Notes under the pieces: model-generated | Databases searched by the model: none | Told to the model about the DNA's origin: nothing | Seen by the model: only the letters and a program-made list of their open reading frames with translations | Part shown: positions 20,464-28,618 of the stretch, piece by piece | Numbering within the stretch: the stretch's first letter is position 1 | How the letters are laid out: each line of letters starts with the position of its first letter | Assembly (NCBI GenBank): GCA_963757115.1 | Contig: CAVWQV010000018.1 | Span: forward strand, 1-64,000 | Reading direction: 5' to 3' | From: CAVWQV01 sp963757115 | GTDB taxonomy: Bacteria > Pseudomonadota > Alphaproteobacteria > Acetobacterales > Acetobacteraceae | DNA length: 64,000 nucleotides | Made by a program: the position numbers and the translations under genes

Positions 20464-21292
20464 CCGCGCTCTCCCAGTTCTTTTGAGAGAACGCTAGCAA
20501 GCGCCCGTCTCTCCCGATAGCCCCGGCTCACTGAAGCGCTCAACCGACTTGCAGAGTGATGCAGCTGTCGACTTGCGCTGCTCCCATGCACCAGAATGCA
20601 TGAACGATCACACCACACCATCTTTCCGTCGGCGACATTGCCGATGCCCCGGGTTCATACTTGGGATCAGCTATTGTGAGCTTAGTTCCCTCCCTCCACG
20701 ACCAGCCCGCCAGCGCCGCACACCGACGCGATGGCGCCGTCTGTAGCCAGGCGAATGCCGCAGCAAAACGTCGATGCCGCCGGGTCGCTCTCAGCGCCAT
20801 TGACCCCTGCCCACCTCCACTGACCGCAGAGCCTGGCGGGAAGCTGGCCGAGACCTCAAGCCAGGATCCCGGACGACCGGCCTTGAATTTGAACAAATCG
20901 TGTCGCAACTCCTCTGCACCACGCGGGGCTCAAGGCCGTTCACGAGTAGGAGCAAGCACAGGCGGCGGCAATGATCGATGACAGACCCTGGTGGGCGTGT
21001 ACTGTCTCGCAGCCGAGGAGAAGGCCATTGGACGGCGACACGCTGCCTGATGGCACCAAAGCCGCCCAAGCCGCCCTGCACACCCCACAAGCGCCACGAG
21101 CCACCTTCCAGCCTCAACACGCTAAATTCCCGCTCGCCCGGCTTCACCGAAGCCGAGCTGTTGATGGCCCTTCAGGTGCTGCTCAAGTATCTGGGCGACG
21201 ATCCCGAATTGGACGCGGCCTATAGCCGTTATGTACCTCGACCTGCTTCGATGGGAACTGGGGTGAGTACTGGCGAGACCGAGGAGAAGCAC
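20464..21292. other. Stretch without a recognisable gene
   Basis: No family recognised. The frame of the following PfpI gene stays open upstream to 20978 and includes TEAELLMALQVLLKYLGDDP with ELDAAYSRY at about 21150-21230, which looks protein-like. It could be the end of another lost gene fused in frame, but I cannot name it. GAGGAGAAG at 21279-21288 is a good ribosome binding site for the start at 21293. Confidence 0.35.
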
Positions 21293-21937
21293 ATGACAGC
21301 AATCGCGGAAGTCACCAAGGATCGGAAGATTAAAAACCGAAAGATCGCAGTGTTGATGGCCGACGGGTTCGAAATGGCTGAGTACACGATACCTGTCAAC
21401 GCGCTCCGAATGGCCGGTGCAAAAGTAACAGTTGTGTCTTTGCGCCGCGGCCGCATCCGTGGTGTGAACTTGCATGAGCCCGCCCACAGGGTGCGTGCCG
21501 ACCTCACCGTTGACGAAGCTGCCGAAGCAGATTTCGATGGATTGTTTGTACCTGGTGGGTTCATCAATCCCGATTTGCTGCGTCAGTCGGAGCGCGCGCG
21601 GAAATTCTTGAGCGACTTCGAAACGGCGCGTAAGCCCATCGCGACCCTCTGCCACGGTCCGTGGGTGCTTGCCTCGAGTGGACTTCTTCGGGGACGAACC
21701 GTTACGTCCTGGCCCGGCATACGAGACGACGTTGTCAACGCCGGAGGGATTTGGCTCGATCAACCTGTCGTGCGCGACGGAAATTGGCTGACAAGTCGTG
21801 GACCCCAAGATTTCGCGCAGTTTGTCCCCGCTGTCCTCGAATTTTTTCACGCATCAAGGGAGGAGCTTGGAAGTCACGTTCTCAGGGAGAAGCGATCGCA
21901 GTCGTCGCCTCAACGAACAAGGCTCCGGCCGTCGTGA
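21293..21937 (+). CDS. PfpI/DJ-1 family protein (class I glutamine amidotransferase-like)
   Basis: A 214-residue protein from ATG 21293, preceded by GAGGAGAAG. It shows the PfpI pattern: IAVLMADGFEMAEYTIPVNA with Glu27, FVPGGFINPDLLR, and the nucleophile elbow ATLCHGPWVLASSGLLRG with Cys120-His121. Members act as proteases, glyoxalases or protein/nucleotide deglycases and often respond to stress. The C-terminal 20 residues (after FFHASREELG) are rich in Arg and Ser and not conserved, so the natural stop may have been lost to a frame change. An in-frame extension upstream exists but lacks family similarity. Confidence 0.75.
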   Translation: MTAIAEVTKDRKIKNRKIAVLMADGFEMAEYTIPVNALRMAGAKVTVVSLRRGRIRGVNLHEPAHRVRADLTVDEAAEADFDGLFVPGGFINPDLLRQSERARKFLSDFETARKPIATLCHGPWVLASSGLLRGRTVTSWPGIRDDVVNAGGIWLDQPVVRDGNWLTSRGPQDFAQFVPAVLEFFHASREELGSHVLREKRSQSSPQRTRLRPS

Positions 21938-22601
21938 TACGCGCCATGCAGTGGTTGCCGCGGCCTTCGCTGCGCGGCTTTATGTTTGGTCTACTTCTTG
22001 GCGGTTTAGCGATGGCTGGTCGGAACTCGCGGACTTCGTAATGATTCAGAGCTGAGCATTTGCCCAGGTTTGCGCGTTTACGTCAGGGCTCGTGACAGCG
22101 GCTCCGGCCGGCGCAGGCTACCCGGGCTAGGCGCGCCCTTGCACAGGGAGGTGCGGAGTGGATGCGGCGCATCGACTGCGATCGGCAGGAGGGCAGTTCC
22201 GATCTGTTTCGTGACGGCCGCGAACTCCGCGTTGATCGCGCACGCAACTGCCGAGCGGCTCGGCGAGCAGCTTAGAAGGCGAGGTACGTGCTCATGAAGC
22301 GGCGGCCCGGCCCTTGGCCGACGGACACGGGGCATCGCTGAGATCACCCTAGATACTGAACTCGCAACCCGCGGTCTGACCGAGCAGAAGGTTGACGAGG
22401 GTATCGCAGGCGACTGAATCCACATGGCCGGCTGATGGCAACACCCGGCGTGGGATTTTAGACCATTGGGCGTGCGGTGCCATGTACAGGTGAAGGCCCT
22501 CGCACGGTACAGGGTGCAGCACGCCGGGAATTCAGCACGAGCGCGTCATTGACGCCACCCAGCTTGGACGGCCGTGCCATCCACCTGGGCCGAGCAAGGG
22601 A
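21938..22601. other. Stretch without a recognisable gene
   Basis: Short open frames on both strands, none resembling a known family. The stretch ends at the target duplication of the IS5 element at 22606. Confidence 0.35.
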
Positions 22602-23376
22602 CTAGGACGCGTGGACAAAGCTGATCCATTGCCGGATTGCTGCGAGCTGGACGAAGCCGAGGAAGCTGCTGGCGGTATGATCGTATCGGGTGGCCACGCG
22701 GCGGCTGTTTTTGAGGCGGTTGAAGAAGCGCTCGATGCGGTTCCGCAAAGCGTAAAGCGCCCGGTCGACGGAGTGCTGGACGCGGCGGTTCTTCTTGGTG
22801 GGTATCTGCGGCTCACCGCCACGGCTGCGCACGTCGTCGCGGATGGCATCGCTATCGTATCCACGGTCGGCCAGCAGGACCTCGGGGTCGACGTCGTGCT
22901 CGGCCATCAGGTCGGCGTAGGCGGTGCAGTCGTGGGCTTCGCCGGGCGTCAGCAGGACAGCGACCGGAAGACCCTCAGCGTTGGTTCGAAGGTGGATCTT
23001 GGTCGAGAACCCGCCGCGAGAACGGCCAAGAGCCTGATTCTCAGTCCCCCCTTGCTCCGGCAGCGCAGTGGTGCGCCCGGACGATGGTGCTGTCGAGCAT
23101 CTGGAGCGCGTCGCCGCCTCCGCCCTCGGCCAGGCCAGCGAGCATGACGTCCCACAGCCCAGCCGCGGTCCAGCGCCGATATTGGCGGTGCACGGAGTTC
23201 CAGTTGCCGAGTTCCTCAGGCAAATCCCGCCAGGGCGCACCGGTCCGCGTGATCCAGAAGATCGCGTCCAGAACACGCCGATGGTCGGTTGGCGGACGCC
23301 CGCGCAGAGGCCCGGCTTCGGTCACGAATGGCTCGAAATACGCCCACTCGTCGTCGTTCAACCGCCCTCGGATCAC
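22602..23376 (-). CDS. IS5-family transposase in two frames
   Basis: The first frame (23376-23041) starts MIRGRLNDDEWAYFEPFV and reaches the first catalytic Asp in LDSTIVRAHHCAAGARGD before a stop. The second frame picks up at the run of six G (minus strand) as GGTENQALGRSRGGFSTKIH and includes LADRGYDSDAIRDDV (second Asp) and RNRIERFFNRLKNSRRVATR (Glu). Joining them needs a +1 (or -2) shift at the G run, unlike the -1 needed in the other IS5 copies here. The stop codon TAG is formed with the CTAG target. Whether the shift is programmed or an indel is open. Confidence 0.8.
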
Positions 23377-23461
23377 CGCTGATCTCCACCATGAAGATCA
23401 GCTTCGAATCACAGCGCACCGCGTCGGCGGAATCCCCTTCATGCGCTTTGTCCACGCGACC
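22606..23461 (-). mobile_element. Complete IS5-family element (IS427 type), 856 bp
   Basis: Ends are inverted repeats: GACGCGTGGACAAAGC on the left and, on the complement of the right end, GTCGCGTGGACAAAGC (15 of 16 match). The host sequence CTAG is present on both sides (22602-22605 and 23462-23465), as expected for a YTAR target with duplication. It lies immediately beside the end of the IS630 element at 23465. Confidence 0.88.
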
Positions 23462-23464
23462 TAG

Positions 23465-24537
23465 AGCAAATCTTTTCATTCCGGCTCGTAGCCTGCGGCG
23501 GTGAAGTAGTTTGCGCATTCGGCTGGGCGTGAACTGCCGGCAGCGCGTCGCCGATGGCGTCGCCAGAGATCGTCGATGGTGCGGGCGGCGGCTTTGCGCA
23601 GCAGCGCCTTGAGCTTGGCGAACGCGTTCTCGATCGGGTTGAAGTCGGGCGAGTAGGGCGGCAGATAGCGCAGCGATGCGCGCCGGCGGCCTCGATCGCG
23701 GCGCGACGCCGCGACCTTGTGGGCGGGCAGGTTGTCCATCACGACGATGTCGCCGGGCCGCAGCGTCGGGACGAGCACCTGCTCGACATAGGCCTGGAAG
23801 GCGTCGCCGTTCATCGGGCCGTCGAGCACCATCGGCGCGGTCATGCCGCCGAGAGCCGCAGCGCACCGGTGAAGGTCGTGGTCTTCCAGTGGCCATGCGG
23901 CACCGCGGCGCGGCAGCGTTTCCGCGCGGCGCCCGGCCGCGCAGGCGGGCCATCTTGGTGCGACGCTCCGGTTTCGTCGATGAAGACCAGGCGCTCGGGA
24001 TCAAGGTCAGGCTGGGCTGTCGAACCATGCCTCCCGCCGCAACGGCCACGTCCGGCCTGTCCTGCTCGGCTGGCGTGCGCGGTTTTTTTTGAGGCTCATG
24101 CCGATGGCGGGCAAAGAACGCGCCAAATGGTGCTGACGGCAAAGGTCGCGCCGTGCGCCTGCGCTCAGCAAATCGGCCAGCTCGGCCAGAGTGATGTCCT
24201 TCTTCGCCGCCACTGCGGTCAGAGATGACCCCGCTGATAGGCCTCGATCCGCTGCGAGCGGAGATCGCCGCCTTTCGGCTTGGCCCGGGTTTCTCCGGTC
24301 TCACGCAAACGTCTGCACCCAGCGGATCGCAGTCGCCACGCGATACGCCGAACCGCTCCGCAGCCGCATTACAGCGATCATCCCGTCCATCGACGGCAGC
24401 GATCACCCGCAACGCGCAAGATCTTCCGACAAAGTCTTTCGCCATCGCTGCTGGCCTCCTGTCCAGCAGCGATGGTGAATTACATCCAACCGCGTCTAGG
24501 GAATCCCCAACGAGTTGTGGACGGTTGGAACATGCTC
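23465..24537 (-). mobile_element. IS630-family element flanked by TA
   Basis: The left end begins GAGCAAATC after TA (23463-23464) and the complement of the right end begins GAGCATGTT after TA (24538-24539), a short GAGCA inverted repeat with the TA target duplication of the IS630 family. The transposase fills the element. The left TA is part of the CTAG used by the neighbouring IS5 element. Confidence 0.65.
23476..24445 (-). pseudogene. IS630-family transposase, frameshifted
   Basis: Starts at ATG 24445 (MAKDFVGRSCALRVIAAVDG) and can be followed to TGA 23476. Blocks in order are AERFGVS, KKDITLAELADLLS, RHGMS(L/F)KKK, LVFIDET-like Asp region, VLDGPMNGDAFQAYVEQVLV, RPGDIVVMDNLPAHKVAA (second Asp), LPPYSPDFNPIENAFAKLKA (Glu) and the tail ANYFTAAGYEPE. 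The 3' third is intact; the 5' two thirds switch frame at least five times. The family is about 320 residues. Confidence 0.8.
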
Positions 24538-24593
24538 TAAGTCAGCCCAGCAAAGGACGACCTGACCCTGGTAAGGTCTCATAACGTACTTCA

Positions 24594-25466
24594 GGCCGTG
24601 TGGACGGATAAGGGTGAGTATTCGGTGAGGGGATTCCCGAATTGGGTTTTGTTCGAATCACTGCGTGACCGGCAACGGGGTTCCGGCGATGCTGACGCGG
24701 ATGACGGAGGCGGATTGGGCCATCGTGCTGGCGGTGTTTGACGCGGCGCAGTCGGTCCGCGGAGAGCCTGGGCACGACGACCGCAAGTTCCTGGAAGCGC
24801 TGCACTTTTTCATCGTGCACAACATCTCCTGGCGAGCGTTGCCGGCGGAGTATGGCAATTGGAACAGCGTCTGGAAGCGGTTCTGGCGGCTCAGCCGCAC
24901 GGGCGTGTTCGAGGCTTTCTTCCAACTGCTCGCCGAGCGCAGCGAGACGGCGCATCTGGTGCAGTTCTTCGACAGCACCACGGTCCGCGCCCACGTCTCG
25001 GCGGCCGGTGCAAAAGGGGGCAGCACAATCAGGCGCTCGGCCGCTCGCGGGGCGGCTTCTCGAGCAAGATCCACCTCAAGGCTGATCTCGACGGCTTGCC
25101 TCTCGACTTCCACCTGACCGGCGGAGAGGCGAGCGACTGCGTCGAGTTCGAGACCTCGCTCGACATCGGGCCGGACGTGCGGCCGCGCGTGGCCGTGACG
25201 GATAAAGGTTATGACAGCCATAGCAACCGTGCGGCCGCACGCGCACGTGGCATCACGCCGATCATCCCCCGGCGCAGCAACGCAAAGGACCGCGGCCGTT
25301 TCTTCCCGAAGCGCCTTTACCGAATCGCTCACGCGTCGAGCAGGCAGTCGGCAAGCTCAAGTGGTTCAAGCGTATCGCACTCCGATGCGAGAAAACTGCC
25401 GTCAGCTTCTCCGCCATCATCAGTTTCGCCTGCACTCTGATGCTCGCGAAATCCGTCCACACGGCC
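24594..25466 (+). mobile_element. IS5-family element, first copy of a tandem pair, 873 bp
   Basis: The ends are GGCCGTGTGGACGGAT and its inverted complement ATCCGTCCACACGGCC. A second copy of the same length follows in the same orientation after only TA. The copies differ at a handful of positions, including one indel each. The left flank is CA, not TA, so the original target site is not fully preserved. Confidence 0.85.
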
Positions 25467-25469
25467 TAG
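24689..25469 (+). pseudogene. IS5-family transposase, tandem copy 1
   Basis: Starts at ATG 24689 (MLTRMTEADWAIVLAVFDAA). The first frame holds ISWRALPAEYGNWNSVWKRF and the first Asp in VQFFDSTTVRAHVSAAGAKG. At CAAAAGGGGG (25011-25020) a -1 shift leads to NQALGRSRGGFSSKIHLKAD and TDKGYDSHSNRAA (second Asp). A further base is missing near 25320 compared with copy 2, so the segment with the catalytic Glu is out of frame (copy 2 reads RSRVEQAVGKLKRFKR there). The 5' part is better preserved than in copy 2. The stop TAG is formed by the TA junction plus the G of the next copy. Confidence 0.82.
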
Positions 25470-26341
25470 GCCGTGTGGACGGATAGGGGTGAGTATTCGG
25501 TGAGGGGATTCCCGAATCGGGTTTTGTTCGAATCACTGCGTGACCGGCAACAGGGAGCCGGCCATGCTGACGCGGATGACGGAGGCGGATTGGGCGATCG
25601 TGCTGGCGGTGTTTGACGCGGCGCAGTCGACCCGCGGAGAGCCTGGGCACGACGACCGAAGTTCCTGGAAGCGCTGCACTATTTCATCGTGCACAACATC
25701 TCCTGGCGAGCGTTGCCGGCAGAGTATGGCAATTGGAACAGCGTCTGGAAGCGGTTCTGGCGGCTCAGCCGCACGGGCGTGTTCGAGGCTTTCTTTCAAC
25801 TGCTCGCCGAGTGCAGCGAGACGGCGCATCTGGTGCAGTTCTTCGACAGCACCACGGTCCGCGCCCACGTCTCGGCGGCCGGTGCAAAAGGGGGCAGCAC
25901 AATCAGGCGCTCGGCCGCTCGCGGGGCGGCTTCTCGAGCAAGATCCACCTCAAGGCCGATCTCGACGGCTTGCCTCTCGACTTCCACCTGACCGGCGGCG
26001 AGGCCAGCGACTGCGTCGAGTTCGAGACCTCGCTCGACATCGGGCCGGACATGCGGCCGCGCGTGGCCGTGACGGATAAAGGCTATGACAGCCATAGCAA
26101 CCGTGCTGCCGCACGCGCACGTGGCATCACGCCGATCATCCCCCGGCGCAGCAACGCAAAGGACCGTGGCCGTTTCTTCCCGAAGCGCCTTTACCAAATC
26201 CGCTCACGCGTCGAGCAGGCAGTCGGCAAGCTCAAGCGGTTCAAGCGCATCGCACTCCGATGCGAGAAAACTGCTGTCAGCTTCTCCGCCATCATCAGTT
26301 TCGCCTGCGCTCTGATGCTCGCGAAATCCGTCCACACGGCC
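25469..26341 (+). mobile_element. IS5-family element, second copy of a tandem pair, 873 bp
   Basis: Same ends and orientation as copy 1, separated from it by TA (25467-25468) and followed by TA (26342-26343). It carries an intact 3' half of the transposase but a one-base deletion in the 5' half. Confidence 0.85.
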
Positions 26342-26344
26342 TAG
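25564..26344 (+). pseudogene. IS5-family transposase, tandem copy 2
   Basis: Starts at ATG 25564. A base is missing near 25660 (CGACCGAAGTTCC against CGACCGCAAGTTCC in copy 1), which breaks the 5' part. The remainder repeats copy 1, with the same CAAAAGGGGG shift site at 25884-25893 and then an intact C-terminal frame: NQALGRSRGGFSSKIHLKAD, TDKGYDSHSNRAA, RSRVEQAVGKLKRFKRIALR and the tail ALMLAKSVHTA with TAG at 26342-26344. The two copies are therefore broken in complementary halves; recombination between them could give one whole transposase. Confidence 0.82.
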
Positions 26345-26814
26345 TGTTTCTCGCCCGGAGTTATTCTGATTGTAGTGGCGGAATTCCCGAACGGTGAGGG
26401 CGCCAGCTGCCTGCCGGGGCGGGCCGGCGGTTCGGGCAATTGAAGGCGCAGCAGAACCGAGTTCTTCGATCGTTACTCCCGACAGCTCCGGAGAGTTTAC
26501 GCTGCACCGAGAGTGTCACGTACGTGTTTGTGTGTGTGGGGCCCGGCCGAAGGCACGACTCCCTTCTCACGCCTCGGGCGCCACATCAAAAACGCATGAC
26601 GGGGTGAACCAGGCTGGACTGTTTTCGACAGGGTCGGCGGGCTCAAGGAGCGGCCGCGCGTTCAGTAATCACCATCAGATCGAGGACGTTGCGGGAGGGG
26701 CTTGTTCCGCCGGTGCCGCAATACCCCCCCTTGAGCTTGGCCTCAGTCATGGCCCGCATACCGGTTTCTTCACGTGTTCCAGATTTCTGCCAGCATGCTC
26801 GAACCGTACGTCAA

Positions 26815-27040
26815 TGGCGAACATCTGCGCGCCGAATTGGTGCTGGACGCTTTGGAGATGGCGATCGCCCCGCCGCCCGGATGGCGTCACCCATCGCAGC
26901 GAGCAAGGCAGCCAATACACTTCCGTGGCGTTTGGTAACCGCTGCAAGGAGGCGGGCGTGCGCCCATGGATGGGCTCGGTCGGCGATTTTTACGACAACG
27001 CCATGTGCGAGAGCTTCTTAAGGTCCTGCCCAGCGCCTGC
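26815..27040 (+). pseudogene. IS3-family OrfB remnant
   Basis: About 70 residues of an IS3-type integrase: RAELVLDALEMAIA in one frame, then PDGVTHRSEQGSQYTSVAFG, CKEAGVRPWMGSVGDFYDNA and MCESF in another. That covers the second Asp region and the catalytic Glu of the rve domain. Ends and OrfA are missing. It is a different subgroup from the IS407-type element in pqiB. Confidence 0.65.
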
Positions 27041-27150
27041 GCCATGCCAAGCCGCGCGGTCAAACCGGGCGATTCCGCATACAGCGGAAGGTGGTGTTCG
27101 ACTGCACAGGACGAGAGGCTTGAGGCCGCTCGTCCGCTGGTCGCGACGCC

Positions 27151-27265
27151 TCAAAGGGTTGGCTTGCCGCCCGTTACCGGGATATAGGCGGCACTGATGT
27201 AACTCGATTCGTCCGAAGCCAGCATCACGTAGGGCGGCGCCAGTTCGACCGGCTGGGCCGGGCGC
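27151..27265 (-). pseudogene. SDR-family oxidoreductase, C-terminal scrap
   Basis: The minus strand ends at TGA 27151-27153 with RPAQPVELAPPYVMLASDES, SYISAAYIPVTGGKPTL. This is the characteristic C-terminus of glucose/ribitol-type short-chain dehydrogenases (PAQPxELAPxYVxLASDExSYxxG). Only about 37 residues exist; directly upstream the frame belongs to an ABC permease instead, so the two were joined by recombination. Confidence 0.7.
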
Positions 27266-27630
27266 TCCAGCCCCGCCCACATGTTGTGGTACGCGGCCCA
27301 ACCCTGCGCCCATTTCAGGTATCACCCGAGGCCAGCCTTCACCCCAGCATTTCCGCGCCGCCAGGATGGCGAAGGAGAACGAAACGCCCATGAATAGGGC
27401 GACGAACACGTGCGGCATCGCCGCTGGGATCGCGACCTTGAAAATCAGGAAACGATTGCTCGCGCCGAGCACGCGGGCTGCGTCATAGTAGCCGCTGCTT
27501 CCTGTCCGCGCGGACGGCATGTCGTCGTGACGTCAGCAACGGCAGGTATCCAACGCTCAGGCCATCGAGGAATGTGAGCGCAACAATGTTGAGGTCGCCG
27601 CTCCATCACACGCGTGCGGCGAACACCGAT
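27266..27630 (-). pseudogene. ABC transporter permease (nitrate/sulfonate/taurine type), internal fragment
   Basis: The minus strand reads, across frame changes, IVALTFLDGLSVGYLPLLT, DAARVLGASNRFLIFKVAIP, AAMPHVFVALFMGVSFSFAI and then GLG...YLKWAQGWAAYHNMWAG. The DAARxLGAS...IxxPAAxP segment is the EAA-like loop that contacts the ATPase in SsuC/TauC/NrtB permeases. The fragment runs straight into the SDR scrap. No ATPase or binding protein gene is nearby. Confidence 0.6.
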
Positions 27631-28135
27631 CACGTCGCGCAGGTTTTTGCTACGACGAGGTTTCGGACATAGTCCGCTGCCCGGGCCGGCGAGACGCTTA
27701 GACCGTCAGGCAAGCACACCCGCAATCGCGCGATCCGATATCGGACTTCAGCCTGCAAACGTGCCGGCTCAAAGAGCAATGTACGCCCGGCGCCCGGCGG
27801 ATTATCCGCCAACTCTTCGACCAGGGCGCACTCGACTGCATGAAAGCAAGAATTTACGCTGAATCCAAGCCTCACTCGTGATGCGTCGATCCACGGTCGA
27901 GCACTCCGTTCGGCACGATCAAGCGAATGTCCGGCGGAGGGAGATTACTCACCCGAGGCTTGAGACGAGCTAACGCCGAGGCGGCATTCGGTCTTGGCCT
28001 TCAACATCGTTCACGCCGCAAACGCCTTCGGAGCGAGCAAGCTCTTCGAGACAGACTGATCCCGGCGGCGCGCTCATGCGCATTCAATCATGCGCGAGCC
28101 AAGTTCAGCGGTGGATTTTGGCATAGCCTAGAGGG
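27631..28135. other. Stretch without a recognisable gene; accessory/core boundary
   Basis: A minus-strand frame at 27630-27875 (FHAVECALVEELADNPPGAG) looks protein-like but I do not recognise it. From 28136 rightwards the sequence becomes orderly housekeeping DNA, so this is roughly where the IS-rich region ends. Confidence 0.35.
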
Positions 28136-28468
28136 TCAGCGCTCGTCTTCGGGGCTTTCCGGCTCCACCTCGATGTCGGGGCCGATCGCGTCTGCGTCGT
28201 CCTCGAGGTCGGAGGCGTCCTCGATGACGTCCTCCTCCTCGGCCTCCTCGACGCCCTCCACCTCCACGTCCGCCTCGTCGGCCACGGGCACCGGTTTCTT
28301 GACGCGCTTCTCCTCCACCACGTTGCCGCCGGACCGACGGGGGCGAGGCTGTTCGACCGGCTGCTCCGTGCCGCATTTCGGGCACGTAGCCGGTACCTTG
28401 GTCAGATCATAGAAGCGGGTACCGCACGCGACGCAAACGCGCTTGGTGCCGAGTTCGGGCTTCGCCAT
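28136..28468 (-). CDS. TIGR02300 (FYDLN acid domain) protein
   Basis: A 110-residue protein. The N-terminus MAKPELGTKRVCVACGTRFY carries a zinc-ribbon-like pair of CxxC motifs (Cys12/15 and Cys29/32) around the FYDL motif at 19-22. The C-terminal half is a very acidic low-complexity tail (runs of Glu and Asp from about residue 65). The function is unknown; the family is almost restricted to Alphaproteobacteria and sits beside aroA, as here, divergently. ATG 28468 is chosen because the family always starts MAKPELGTKR. Confidence 0.92.
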   Translation of the reverse strand: MAKPELGTKRVCVACGTRFYDLTKVPATCPKCGTEQPVEQPRPRRSGGNVVEEKRVKKPVPVADEADVEVEGVEEAEEEDVIEDASDLEDDADAIGPDIEVEPESPEDER

Positions 28469-28618
28469 CGCGAGTGACGCCTTACCGGGGGAGCGAAAGG
28501 CGGGGCCCATGCCACCGCTCGGCGAGCCTGTCAAACCGCCCGCAAGTCGAGGTGCCACAGCCCGCGTGCGCCGCCGGCGCGCCCGTGCTAAGCGGCCTTC
28601 ACTCGCACGGAACCCGGC

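Noticed and set aside
20540..21147. Minus-strand open frames of about 120 codons between the hydrolase and PfpI genes
   Set aside because: No motif, no ribosome site and composition like shifted high-GC sequence; not reported as genes.
24640..24660. GTTCGAATC-like sequence resembling a tRNA T-loop
   Set aside because: It lies in the IS5 leader, is repeated in the second copy, and has no acceptor or anticodon stems around it. I found no tRNA in the window.
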